Source of the DNA: Acidobacteria bacterium bin61 | Lineage (GTDB): Bacteria; Acidobacteriota; Vicinamibacteria; Marinacidobacterales; Marinacidobacteraceae | DNA length: 36,411 nt | Reading direction: 5' to 3' | Assembly (NCBI GenBank): GCA_002238705.1 | Contig: MPMW01000014.1 | Location: forward strand, 1-36,411 | In this document: one piece after another, positions 10,719-18,588 of the stretch | How positions within the stretch are numbered: position 1 is the first letter of the stretch | Layout of the letters: each line of letters begins with the position of its first letter | Made by a program: the position numbers and the translations under genes | The notes under the pieces: generated by a model | Told to the model about the DNA's origin: nothing | What the model saw: the letters and a program-made list of their open reading frames with translations, nothing else | Database searches by the model: none

Positions 10719-11370
10719 CCCTCCGGTAGCCGACCACATAGGGAGGAGCCTCGATCCCTTCCGTCAGATCGGGCGCCGGTTCCGGCGGCCCGAAGGTGGT
10801 CCTCAGGGGTACCAGACCGGCCCAATGCGGGAGGGCGAGATCCTCGTCGTCATCGGCGGGAGGCCCGGTCCGAAGCTTGGCGGTGGCCTCCTTGATGGGG
10901 ATGGACGCGACCAGGGTCGCCTTGAGTTCGATTTCGTTCGTCGGGCGGGCGTCCCCGTGGCGCCCGGGAACCAGGCGGCTCAGCAGCACGTCGAGCGCGC
11001 GGTTTTTCTCGCCTTCCTCGGCCACCTCCGCGGTACGCCCCAGAACCACCACCGAGCGGTAGTTCATCGAGTGGTGGAAGTAGGAGCGGGCGAGAACGAG
11101 AGCGTCCAGCAGGGTCACCGTAACCGCGGCCTCGGTGCCCGCGGCGAGAAGACGCATGAGCCGGCTCGCCGACGACCCGTGCAGGAGCAGGCGATCGCCG
11201 TCGCGCGCGTAGCCCATCGGGATCACGAAGGGCGAACCCTCGTGCACGAAGCCGACGTGCGCGACGATGCCCTCGTCGAGGATCTGGTCGATCACCGTCC
11301 GGTCGTACGAGCCCCGCTGCGGCAGCCGCCGGACCCGGCTGCGGGGCGTCCTCTGGATTTCCGAACTCAT
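10711..11370 (-). CDS. Pyridoxamine 5'-phosphate oxidase-like flavoprotein (NimA-like)
   Basis: A 219-residue soluble protein of the split-barrel FMN-binding superfamily. The fold is recognisable from the order ILDEGIVAHVGFVHEGSPFVIPMGYARDGDRLLLHGSSASR, then LDALVLARSYFHHSMNYRSVVVLGRTAEV, and the later ATLVASIPIKEATAKLRTG. This arrangement is typical of the NimA-like subgroup, some of which reduce nitroimidazoles; the cofactor and substrate here are not known. The ATG is preceded by AAAGGAAA. It starts 20 bases after the site-2 protease gene and its stop overlaps the VKOR-DsbA start, so it belongs to the same transcript. Its job in that envelope cluster is not obvious. Confidence 0.88.
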   Translation of the reverse strand: MSSEIQRTPRSRVRRLPQRGSYDRTVIDQILDEGIVAHVGFVHEGSPFVIPMGYARDGDRLLLHGSSASRLMRLLAAGTEAAVTVTLLDALVLARSYFHHSMNYRSVVVLGRTAEVAEEGEKNRALDVLLSRLVPGRHGDARPTNEIELKATLVASIPIKEATAKLRTGPPADDDEDLALPHWAGLVPLRTTFGPPEPAPDLTEGIEAPPYVVGYRRDG

Positions 11371-11390
11371 CGTTTCCTTTCTGCCAGCGG

Positions 11391-12521
11391 TCAGGCGTCG
11401 CTACGCAGGGACAGCCTGCTCCGCAGGGTTTCCATGGTGACCACGCCGACGAACCGTCCCGCATCGAGGACCGCGAGCGACCGCCGGCCACCCACCAGGA
11501 GATTGACCGCCCGGATGGCGGCGTCCTCGGGCGCCAGGGTGGTGGCCAGAATCTCGGTCCGCATGAGGTCCCCGGCGGTCAGCCGCTCCAGCTCGTCCGA
11601 CGAGCGCCGGCGCAGATCCTCGAGGCGGACCGCACCCACGAGGTCCGCCTCGTCCAGGACCGGGATCTCGGAATGCGGGGTTTCGAGCGCCAGCAGTTCG
11701 GTCGCGGAAGCATCCCTCGGGACCGAGAGGATGCGGTAATCGAGGAGATGGGCCGCGGTCACCCCTTCGAGCGCCTGGGCGAGCCAGACCTGGCGCGTCA
11801 CCTCGCGTGAGGTCCGCCGCAGATTGAGTCCGATCAGGACGAACCAGAAGCCGAGTACGAGACGGACCGCCCCTCCCGCCGCGCCGCTCCCGCCGAAGAG
11901 CGCCAGGATGCCGAATGCGACCATGAGCAGGCCGAAGGCGCCGCCGGTCGCGGCCACGGCGCGGGTGGCGGCCAGCGGCCGGTCCCAGACCGCCCAGAGC
12001 GTGGCCCGCAGAATCCGCCCGCCGTCGAGGGGGACGGCCGGGATCAGGTTGAACGCCAGCAGCAGACCGTTGATCAGGGCGAGGTTGTTCGCCACGGCGA
12101 GGACCGGGGCCGGCGCCGCCGTGAAGACCTGACCGAGCGCGAGGAACAGGGAGAACAGCACGAGGGTGGCGAAGGGTCCCGCGAGAGCGATCCGCAGTTC
12201 GGCGGCAGCCCCGCGCGGATGCCCCTCCAGTTCGGTGGCTCCGCCGAACACCCGGAGCGTGATCCCGGAAACCTTCAGTCCCGAGCGGGCGGCGGCGGCC
12301 GCGTGGGCCAGCTCGTGGACCAGGACGGACGCGAGCAGCAGCACGCTGGTCACCACCCCGAGCGCGGCGGCGCCGGCCGCCGAGACTCCCGGCAGGCCCC
12401 GGAAATAGAGCACCGCAAACAGGGCCGAAACAATGCTGATGGTCAGCACCCAGGAATAGTGAATCCGTATCGGGAAGGGCAGCCAGAGTTGCCGGATGCC
12501 CCGCCGCGGCGACCCGGTCAC
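11391..12521 (-). CDS. Site-2 protease (M50) homologue with C-terminal CBS domains
   Basis: A 376-residue intramembrane zinc metalloprotease. The zinc motif HELAH is at residues 69-73 in the second membrane segment, and the third ligand motif, NLIPAVPLDGGRIL, has its Asp near residue 165. The loop GITLRVFGGATELEGHPRGAAAELRIALAGP is typical of the SpoIVFB/Rv2625c-like group. A cytoplasmic pair of CBS-like repeats (about 240-376) follows, as in that group, where they may sense nucleotides. The start is GTG at 12521, preceded by GGAGG and overlapping the previous stop by four bases (GTGA). This translational coupling to the upstream M48-like lipoprotein suggests that the two act together, perhaps in regulated proteolysis of a membrane-bound factor; no anti-sigma factor is encoded nearby. 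Confidence 0.9.
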   Translation of the reverse strand: MTGSPRRGIRQLWLPFPIRIHYSWVLTISIVSALFAVLYFRGLPGVSAAGAAALGVVTSVLLLASVLVHELAHAAAAARSGLKVSGITLRVFGGATELEGHPRGAAAELRIALAGPFATLVLFSLFLALGQVFTAAPAPVLAVANNLALINGLLLAFNLIPAVPLDGGRILRATLWAVWDRPLAATRAVAATGGAFGLLMVAFGILALFGGSGAAGGAVRLVLGFWFVLIGLNLRRTSREVTRQVWLAQALEGVTAAHLLDYRILSVPRDASATELLALETPHSEIPVLDEADLVGAVRLEDLRRRSSDELERLTAGDLMRTEILATTLAPEDAAIRAVNLLVGGRRSLAVLDAGRFVGVVTMETLRSRLSLRSDA

Positions 12522-13921
12522 GGCTTCTTCCCTCCGGCGGCCGGCGCCGTTCGCCCCGGGTTCCGGGACAGGATCAGGACGCGCTCTCCCGGGCCGAGTG
12601 GTTCCTCGATCCAGCCCCGATTCAGGAACTCGACCGTCGCGAGGGGAGCATCCAGCCTGCCCCCGGCGGCCAGGCGGCCGAGGGCGCCGCGGACCGATCC
12701 GCTCTCGCCGGCCACCACGGCGGCAATGCGCAGCGACTCCGGCGCCGGGGCGTCCCACAAACGATCGGCGCTTTCCAGAACCTCCACGAAGAGCGCCTCG
12801 CAGGCGTCAAAGCGCCGCCGCCCGCAATGGAGACTCACCTCGATCAACGATCCCCGCGACCGAACGAGGGCGATGAGGCCGGCCGGGGCGTCCGCGGCCC
12901 CGGCGGCTGAGCCTTCCGGAAGACGGGGCGCGTCCTCGCAGGCTCCCTCCATCGCAACCGGACCCTCGGTCCCCGTCTCCCTCGGCGCCGGATCGAGACG
13001 GGTGCGCACCCCGGTGAAGCCACGCACCCGGAAAGCCTCCGTGAACTTCGTCTCGGCGCCGCGGCAGGCTGCGGCCCGCCGGAGACGGGCTCCCAGGTCC
13101 GCGAGCTCGGCCCGCTGCGCCGCCACACCGTTCCCGTTCCTGCCGGAGGCGCCGTTACCGGACGGATCGGACGCCGGAAGCTCCCGCACGGTCAGTCCGA
13201 GCCACTCCCCCTTCCGGGTGGCGCGAAAGACCCCGCGGCCGGCGGGTTCGAACGCGCCCTGCCCGGGCAGCGACAGGTGAACGTCGGCCCCGGGCAACAG
13301 GAGCTTTCGCCCGTCCGCAACCCCGTACTCGGCGGGTTGCCCAAAGAGCAGGCCGTCGAGGAGGTCGAGCCAGCGGTCGCGGCTCCGGACGCCCTCCGCG
13401 GGAGTGGCGGAATCGGGTTCCGCCGGCAGCACCAGGGAGAGGGGTTGCTCAACCAGCTCCCCCGCGGCCACGGGACGAAAAGCCCCGCTCGCAAACGTCG
13501 TGGCGGCGGACCGGAACAACGCGACGAGAGCCGCCTCGCCGGGCAAGGCGGCCAGCGCTCCCCGGGAAACGAAGACGGTCCGATTCGCGAACAGGAAAGC
13601 CTCCGGCTCCGGATCGTCGAGGACCGCGAACCGCCAGCCCTCCTGCAGGGCCGGCCCTACTCCATCGGGGGTGGCGAACAGCGGGGTCTCCGCCAGCGCT
13701 TCGACGCCGATTTCGGCAATGCGGGCGCCAAGATCCGGATCCCGGACCAGTCGCCGACGCTCCTCGAACGCGTCGCGGGCGCGCCCGGCGGCGTGAATTG
13801 CCGCCGCGTCGGGCGGTATCGCGATCGGCCCCGACGAGGACGCGCAACCCGCGCTAGCGAGAGTGGCGAAAAGCGCGGGGGCCGAAAGGAGGCGTAACCT
13901 TGGAACGAGCTTCCGGGTCAC
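12518..13921 (-). CDS. Probable lipoprotein, M48-like fold without the zinc motif
   Basis: A 467-residue exported protein. The N-terminus is basic and then hydrophobic and ends LASAGC, a likely but not ideal lipobox (Cys26). The following part resembles the start of M48 (BepA/LoiP-type) peptidases: RRLVRDPDLGARIAEIGVEAL, then WRFAVLDDPEPEAFLFANRTVFVSRGALAAL and GEAALVAL (about 55-136). In active M48 enzymes the zinc-binding HExxH comes next; here the segment reads LFRSAATTFASG, with no His-Glu pair. It would therefore be a catalytically dead relative, or a convergent unknown. The C-terminal half is unassigned. GTG start at 13921 without a clear ribosome-binding site. It is translationally coupled to the site-2 protease gene. 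Confidence 0.7.
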   Translation of the reverse strand: MTRKLVPRLRLLSAPALFATLASAGCASSSGPIAIPPDAAAIHAAGRARDAFEERRRLVRDPDLGARIAEIGVEALAETPLFATPDGVGPALQEGWRFAVLDDPEPEAFLFANRTVFVSRGALAALPGEAALVALFRSAATTFASGAFRPVAAGELVEQPLSLVLPAEPDSATPAEGVRSRDRWLDLLDGLLFGQPAEYGVADGRKLLLPGADVHLSLPGQGAFEPAGRGVFRATRKGEWLGLTVRELPASDPSGNGASGRNGNGVAAQRAELADLGARLRRAAACRGAETKFTEAFRVRGFTGVRTRLDPAPRETGTEGPVAMEGACEDAPRLPEGSAAGAADAPAGLIALVRSRGSLIEVSLHCGRRRFDACEALFVEVLESADRLWDAPAPESLRIAAVVAGESGSVRGALGRLAAGGRLDAPLATVEFLNRGWIEEPLGPGERVLILSRNPGRTAPAAGGKKP

Positions 13922-13964
13922 GCGATTCAGCAGACGGGACCGATAGCGACGGAACGGCTTGAAA

Positions 13965-14010
13965 GCGCGGGGCTCGAACCCCGCGCGGCGGCGCTGACCG
14001 GGAGGTCAGC
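13965..14010. terminator. Two hairpins downstream of the ferredoxin gene
   Basis: GCGCGGGG (13965-13972) pairs perfectly with CCCCGCGC (13979-13986) around CTCGAA, and GCTGACC (13993-13999) pairs with GGTCAGC (14004-14010) around GGGA. They directly follow the ferredoxin stop on the minus strand and precede the next minus-strand gene, so they could end or attenuate the nuo-ferredoxin transcript. No U-run is present. Confidence 0.5.
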
Positions 14011-14267
14011 TAGGCGTAGTAGTTCGTGTTGATATCCCGGTAATCGGCCCACTCGTCGGGGAGCTCCTCGTCCGGGAAGATGGCCGTCACCGGGCAGGCC
14101 GGCTCGCAGGCGCCGCAGTCGATGCAGGTGTCGGGATCGATGTAGAGCTGGGTGGCTTCCTCGAACCCATCCTCGTCACTTGTGGGGTGAATGCAGTCGA
14201 CCGGACAAACGTCCACGCACGCGGTATCTTTGGTCCCAATGCAGGGTTCGGCGATCCAGTAAGACAT
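14010..14267 (-). CDS. Ferredoxin, 7Fe or 8Fe two-cluster type
   Basis: A small (85-residue) electron carrier. The N-terminal cysteines are Cys9, Cys17, Cys21 and Cys25, in the spacing C-x7-C-x3-C-P of 7Fe (3Fe-4S plus 4Fe-4S) FdxA-type ferredoxins. The second motif is Cys48-x2-Cys51-x2-Cys54-x3-Cys58-Pro. The acidic C-terminal tail is also typical. It starts 60 bases after the nuoN stop on the same strand. Together with the absence of nuoEFG in the operon, this suggests that it might donate electrons to the complex I core, though FdxA-like proteins also serve other pathways. Whether the first cluster is 3Fe or 4Fe cannot be decided from sequence alone. Confidence 0.92.
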   Translation of the reverse strand: MSYWIAEPCIGTKDTACVDVCPVDCIHPTSDEDGFEEATQLYIDPDTCIDCGACEPACPVTAIFPDEELPDEWADYRDINTNYYA

Positions 14268-14327
14268 CGTGGGAAGCTGCCTCCTCAGACAGGCTCGAGA
14301 AGAATGATCAGGGGGTCGGCCCCGGAA

Positions 14328-15821
14328 TCAGCCAAGGTCGAGAAGTCTCTGCGAGTACTCCGTGACCCGATCCAGGGAACCCCAGAATAGTAGTCCAAGA
14401 AGGTTCGGGACAACCAGCACGACGAGCAGGCCCACATCGAGCCGACTGAGGGCGAGCGGCGGTGTCGGACCGGTCTCCTGGTCGATCACCATGACCCGCA
14501 GGACCTTGATGTAGTAGAAGGCGGCCACCGCAGCGTTCAGCACGCCGATGACCGCGAGCCAGCCGAGGTCGGCGCTGATCACCGCCGCGAACACGTACCA
14601 CTTCGCCAGGAACCCGGCGAAGGGCGGGATCCCCATCAGCGAGAACAGGAAAATCACCATCGCGAGGGTGAGCAGCGGGGACCGCTTCCAGAACCCGGCG
14701 TAGCTGCCGATCTCGAAGCTTCCCGTCTCCCGGTGCGCCAGGATCACCACCGCGAAGGCTCCGAGGTTCATGAAGAGGTAGATCGCCAGGTAGGCGGCGA
14801 TGGCCTGCACCCCGTCCACCGAGAGCACGCACGCCGCCATCAGCATGGTTCCGGCGTGGGCGATCGAAGAGTAGGCGAGCAGCCGCTTGACATTCGTCTG
14901 GAGGAGCGCCGCCACGTTCCCGAGGGTCATGGTGATGACCGCCAGGATCATCAGCAGCATCTGCCAGTCGGCGCCTCCCACCGGGGCGATCGCACCCCCT
15001 CCCGCGGGTTCCGCCATTCCCAGATAGAAGAAACGGATGAGGATCGCGAATCCGGCGGCCTTCGGGCCGACCGACAAGAACGCGGTGACCGGCGTGGGAG
15101 CCCCGGTGTACACGTCGGGACACCAGAAATGGAACGGCGCGGCGGCGATCTTGAAGCCGATTCCGGCGGCGATCAGGATCACCACGAACAGCAGCCCGGG
15201 ACCGAACGTCCCTTCCGCAAGCGCAGCGCGCACCCCGTAGAGATCGAGGGTGCCGGTCATCCCGTAGAGCAGCGAGAGCCCGAAGAGCATGGCGCCCGTC
15301 GACACCGCCCCGAACAGGATGTACTTGAGCGAGGCCTCGTTCGAGAGCCGGTCCGAACTCAGGTAGCCCACCATGAGGTAGGACGCCACCGAGACCGTCT
15401 CGAGCGAGAGGTAGATCATCACGAGGTTGACCGACCCGGCCATCCACATGAGTGCCGCGGTAACGGTGAGCAGCAGCGCGAGCATCTCTCCGAGCCGGAC
15501 GCCCTCGAGCTCCTTCGAGCGCATGCTGAGCAGCAGCACCCCGATCGAGGTGAGGACGAAGATCGGCCGGAGCACCCCGAGCAGGCCGTCGTCGGCCAGC
15601 ATCGAGGCGAAGAGCGACTGGGGCTCCCCGACTCCGAGCGCCTGCCAGGAGGTCACCAGGGCGGCGATCAGGCCGGCGAGCGTGATGCCGTTCAGCAGGT
15701 TGGTGCTGTCCTTCAGCGGACGCCGCTGGGTGACCAGGTCCGCAACGATCACGAGGGCAAGAGCCCCCATCAGGATCAGCTCGGGAAGGAACCGGGAGAG
15801 GCTCTGCAGTGCGTCGGACAT
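14328..15821 (-). CDS. nuoN: NADH-quinone oxidoreductase subunit N
   Basis: A 497-residue antiporter-like membrane subunit of respiratory complex I, one of the ion-pumping modules. It has the expected 14 or so helices and the conserved core YLSLETVSVASYLMVGYL, SNEASLKYILFGAVSTGAMLFGLSLLYG, FKIAAAPFHFWCPDVYTGAPTPVTAFLSVGPKAAGFA and KRLLAYSSIAHAGTMLM, with the buried Lys and Glu residues of the proton path. Nineteen bases separate it from nuoK. In most operons nuoL and nuoM lie between these two genes; here they do not. It is the last recognisable nuo gene, followed by the ferredoxin gene. Confidence 0.96.
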   Translation of the reverse strand: MSDALQSLSRFLPELILMGALALVIVADLVTQRRPLKDSTNLLNGITLAGLIAALVTSWQALGVGEPQSLFASMLADDGLLGVLRPIFVLTSIGVLLLSMRSKELEGVRLGEMLALLLTVTAALMWMAGSVNLVMIYLSLETVSVASYLMVGYLSSDRLSNEASLKYILFGAVSTGAMLFGLSLLYGMTGTLDLYGVRAALAEGTFGPGLLFVVILIAAGIGFKIAAAPFHFWCPDVYTGAPTPVTAFLSVGPKAAGFAILIRFFYLGMAEPAGGGAIAPVGGADWQMLLMILAVITMTLGNVAALLQTNVKRLLAYSSIAHAGTMLMAACVLSVDGVQAIAAYLAIYLFMNLGAFAVVILAHRETGSFEIGSYAGFWKRSPLLTLAMVIFLFSLMGIPPFAGFLAKWYVFAAVISADLGWLAVIGVLNAAVAAFYYIKVLRVMVIDQETGPTPPLALSRLDVGLLVVLVVPNLLGLLFWGSLDRVTEYSQRLLDLG

Positions 15822-15840
15822 TGCCTGAGGCTTCCCCCGG

Positions 15841-16146
15841 CTAACCCTTGAGCTCCGCGGCGTCGTCGAGGTTCACGTGCTTCACGACGCGGTAGAGCGA
15901 CATCACGATGGCGAGCGCGACCGCCGCCTCGCAGGCGGCGATGACGATGACCAGCAACGCGAAGACCTGGCCGCCGAGCGCTCCCTCGACGAACCGGGAG
16001 AAGGCGACGAGGTTGATGTTCGCCGAGTTGAAGATCAGCTCGATCGACATCAGCACGTTGACGGCGTTTCGCCGGGTCAGCACCCCGAAGACGCCGAGCG
16101 AGAAGAGCGCCGCCGAGATGTAGAGGTAGTGCTCGAGGGGAATCAT
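15841..16146 (-). CDS. nuoK: NADH-quinone oxidoreductase subunit K
   Basis: A 101-residue, three-helix membrane subunit of complex I (Nqo11/ND4L). It begins MIPLEHYLYISAALFSLGVFGVLTRRNAVNVLMSIELIFNSANINLVAFSRF in overlapping stretches typical of the family, with the conserved membrane Glu of SIELIFN and a second Glu in ACEAAVALAIV. Both are part of the central ion channel axis. ATG at 16146 overlaps the nuoJ stop by four bases (ATGA), showing translational coupling. Confidence 0.96.
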   Translation of the reverse strand: MIPLEHYLYISAALFSLGVFGVLTRRNAVNVLMSIELIFNSANINLVAFSRFVEGALGGQVFALLVIVIAACEAAVALAIVMSLYRVVKHVNLDDAAELKG

Positions 16147-16652
16147 GAGGAACCCCGGCGGCGGCGGACCAGCATCGCCGCGCCCATGAGCGCGATCAGC
16201 AGCAGGACCGAGGCGATTTCGAAGGGCAGCAGGTAGTCACCGACCAGGAGTCGTCCGATGGATTCGCTGGTGGGCCCCGGATCGCCCGAATCCATCGCGC
16301 CCCAGTCCACCGACTGGATGATCCACACCAGCAGCGCGAAGATCAGACCCGCGGACAGCGCTCCCGGAACGACCTGGATCGCCCCGGAAGAGAGATTCAG
16401 GTTGTAGATGCGGTTGGTCAGCATCACCCCGAACACCATCAGCGTGAGAACGCCGCCCACGTAGATGACCACCTGGGCGCCGGCCAGGAAGTCGGCACCG
16501 AGATAGACGTAGAGGATCGCCACCCCGAAGAACGTCCCCATGAGCGCGAAGGCGCAGTGCACGAGGTTCCGGCCGAGGACGACGTAAAAGGCCGACGCGA
16601 GCATGAACGCGGCGGTCCCGTAGAAGATCGCCGCGACCCCGAGGGACTCCAT
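16143..16652 (-). CDS. nuoJ: NADH-quinone oxidoreductase subunit J
   Basis: A 169-residue membrane subunit of complex I (Nqo10/ND6). Five helices are visible, with the conserved TM3 segment GADFLAGAQVVIYVGGVLTLMVFGVML, whose Tyr and Gly form the pi-bulge important for coupling. The start is ATG at 16652, giving MESLGVAAIFYGTAA, 20 bases after the nuoI stop; the longer open frame upstream is the nuoI region in another frame. It is followed directly by nuoK with a four-base overlap. Confidence 0.95.
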   Translation of the reverse strand: MESLGVAAIFYGTAAFMLASAFYVVLGRNLVHCAFALMGTFFGVAILYVYLGADFLAGAQVVIYVGGVLTLMVFGVMLTNRIYNLNLSSGAIQVVPGALSAGLIFALLVWIIQSVDWGAMDSGDPGPTSESIGRLLVGDYLLPFEIASVLLLIALMGAAMLVRRRRGSS

Positions 16653-16672
16653 CGTGTTCCTTCTATCCCCCG

Positions 16673-17203
16673 TCAGGCGCCGGCTCGTCGAACCGGCGGA
16701 GCGGCCGGCTCCGCCGTCCGCGGCTCCTTCGCGAACCGATAGAGCAGGTCTCCCTTCGTCTTGCCACCGAACTCGTAGTTCGGAGTCATCTCGATGCAGT
16801 CCGTCGGGCACGGGAAGACGCAGAGTTGGCAGTAGCAGCAAAGCGACATGTCGATATCGAACTGCACCACCGTCTGCTTGATGGCCGTCCCGTCGGCCGC
16901 AAAGATCGGCGGTGCATCGCGGGCCCGCTTCTCGTTCTCGATGTGGATGCAGTCCACCGGGCAGGCCCGTTCGCACTGCTTGCACCCGATGCAGTCCTCG
17001 ATCTTGACGTGGAGCCGCATCCGCGAGCGGTCCATCAGGGACTCCTTGGGAATGTCGAGCGGCGAACGCCAGCGCTCCTCGGGAAGTTCGTCGGCGGTGT
17101 ACTGCTGGGTCACGGAACGCGTGAAGACGTGCCGGAAGGTCACCCCCATGCCGATCAGAACCGTGCTGACGGTTTCCCAGAGGTCAACGAAGTAACGCTT
17201 CAT
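16673..17203 (-). CDS. nuoI: NADH-quinone oxidoreductase subunit I (2x 4Fe-4S)
   Basis: A 176-residue peripheral subunit carrying clusters N6a and N6b, which pass electrons to NuoB. The two motifs are [12 protein letters not shown] and [12 protein letters not shown], each followed by a short linker to a cysteine used by the other cluster. An N-terminal amphipathic part ([20 protein letters not shown]) is typical. The start is ATG at 17203; the reading frame extends upstream through the palindromic spacer but without homology. It lies 233 bases from nuoH, an unusually long gap for a nuo operon. The first arm of a long inverted repeat begins two bases from this start codon and could affect its translation. 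Confidence 0.95.
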   Translation of the reverse strand: MKRYFVDLWETVSTVLIGMGVTFRHVFTRSVTQQYTADELPEERWRSPLDIPKESLMDRSRMRLHVKIEDCIGCKQCERACPVDCIHIENEKRARDAPPIFAADGTAIKQTVVQFDIDMSLCCYCQLCVFPCPTDCIEMTPNYEFGGKTKGDLLYRFAKEPRTAEPAAPPVRRAGA

Positions 17204-17204
17204 G

Positions 17205-17394
17205 TCATCCCGCCGAGAAAGCGCTCCGCACCGGGGAGGGAGCGGCGTCCACGCCAGAGGCCGAAGGCACTCCGCATGCGGAGCGCTTCCTCCCCGGGAT
17301 GATGTCGTGGATCGCTCCGCGATCCGCGACATCCTTCCTCGCGGGGAGGGGAAACCCCTCCCCGCACCCCACCCCCGCGGCGCTACGCGCCGCG
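17205..17394. repeat. Four consecutive inverted repeats between nuoH and nuoI
   Basis: Four inverted repeats lie one after another. First, 17205-17230 pairs with 17277-17302 (23 of 26 positions; perfect core AGCGCTCCGCA at 17220-17230), and its right arm contains the 14-bp palindrome 17270-17283. Second, GATGTCG-T-GGATCGC (17301-17315), loop TCC, GCGATCC-G-CGACATC (17319-17333). Third, GCGGGGAGGGG (17341-17351), loop AAA, CCCCTCCCCGC (17355-17365). Fourth, CGCGGCGC (17376-17383), loop TAC, GCGCCGCG (17387-17394). No open frame is conserved across it. It resembles a bacterial interspersed mosaic element or MITE-like insertion, and could modulate operon expression. Confidence 0.75.
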
Positions 17395-17436
17395 ACGAAC
17401 CAGTAAGACTTTTTCTTCACAGGCCTGAGACCCCCG

Positions 17437-18588
17437 TTACATCAGTCCCTTGATCACGGTGGTCGCGATCAGGAGGAAGAACGAAATCGGGATCACGTAC
17501 TTCCAGCAGACGCCCATCAACTGGTCCACGCGCAGACGCGGCAACGTCCAGCGCAGCCACATCTGCACCACCACCAGCCCGAATCCCTTGAGGAAGAAGA
17601 TCAGCGGGTTGGACCCGAACGGGCCGACCCAGCCGCCGAGGAACAGCAGCGCCGCCAGCATCGAAACCAGCAGCATGTTCCCGTATTCGGCAAGGAAGAA
17701 GAACGCGAACCGCATGCCGCTGTATTCCGTGTGGAACCCGGCGACCAGCTCCGACTCCGCTTCCGGAATGTCGAAGGGGGTGCGGTTCGTCTCGGCGAGC
17801 CCGCAGATGAAGAACAGGACGAAGGCGATCAGGTTGAGCGGGAACAACTGGAAGATCAGCCAATCGCCCACTCCGAGGAGTCCGCCCGACTGGGCCGCCA
17901 CGATGTCGGGGATGTGCAGGCTCCCGACCTGGGCGACCACCACCAGGATCAGGATCGCGGTCGGGATCTCGTAGCTGACCATCTGGGCGGCGGCGCGCAT
18001 GCCCCCGTAGAGGGCGTACTTGTTGTTGGAGCCCCAGCCGGCCATCAGCACCGCGAGCGCCCCCAGCGAGGTGATCGCGATGAAGTAGAGGACCCCGATG
18101 TTCAGGTTGGAAACCGCGAGGACCACCCCGTCTTCGCGAACTCCCCAGGGAACCACGGCGAAGGCCGCAAACGCGCTCGCGATCGCCAGCATCGGCGCCA
18201 GCCGGAAGAGAACCCGGTCCGCATCGCGGGGAATCAGATCTTCCTTGAAGAGCAGCTTCACCCCGTCGGCGAAGCTCTGCAGCAGTCCGTGCCAGCCCAC
18301 CCGCATCGGACCGAGCCGGTCCTGGACGTGGGCCGCGACCTTCCGTTCGAGCCAGATCGAATAAATGGGATTGAGAGCGAGGATGCCCACGAAGCCGGCG
18401 GTGCCGAGCACCACCACGACCAGGTGCTGGAGCCCGGCCGGCACGAAGTCGCCGACGAGCTCCGAGATCACCGCGGCCAGCATGGGAAGCGCCGCGATCG
18501 TGCCCAGCACGACCAGGCAGAGCACGATGGGGATCAGCGTGAGCGGCCCCATGAGCCGCATCTCGATCTGGCGGAACCGGGTGATCAC
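17437..18588 (-). CDS. nuoH: NADH-quinone oxidoreductase subunit H
   Basis: A 383-residue membrane subunit (Nqo8/ND1) that forms the quinone entry chamber together with NuoB and NuoD. Conserved landmarks are WLERKVAAHVQDRLGPMRVG near the N-terminal loop, then GWGSNNKYALYGGMRAAAQM, and the acidic loop ETNRTPFDIPEAESELVAGFHTEYSGMRF, all typical. The start is GTG at 18588, overlapping the nuoD stop by four bases (GTGA). It is followed by the palindromic spacer before nuoI. Confidence 0.96.
   Translation of the reverse strand: MITRFRQIEMRLMGPLTLIPIVLCLVVLGTIAALPMLAAVISELVGDFVPAGLQHLVVVVLGTAGFVGILALNPIYSIWLERKVAAHVQDRLGPMRVGWHGLLQSFADGVKLLFKEDLIPRDADRVLFRLAPMLAIASAFAAFAVVPWGVREDGVVLAVSNLNIGVLYFIAITSLGALAVLMAGWGSNNKYALYGGMRAAAQMVSYEIPTAILILVVVAQVGSLHIPDIVAAQSGGLLGVGDWLIFQLFPLNLIAFVLFFICGLAETNRTPFDIPEAESELVAGFHTEYSGMRFAFFFLAEYGNMLLVSMLAALLFLGGWVGPFGSNPLIFFLKGFGLVVVQMWLRWTLPRLRVDQLMGVCWKYVIPISFFLLIATTVIKGLM

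Noticed and set aside
13964-13988. tRNA T-arm-like sequence (GGGGTTCGAGCCCC on the minus strand)
   Set aside because: No anticodon, D-arm or acceptor stem can be drawn around it; the loop is six bases, so it is a simple hairpin.
17205-17394. Complete insertion sequence or transposase remnant
   Set aside because: No transposase fragment or target-site duplication is visible; only palindromes.
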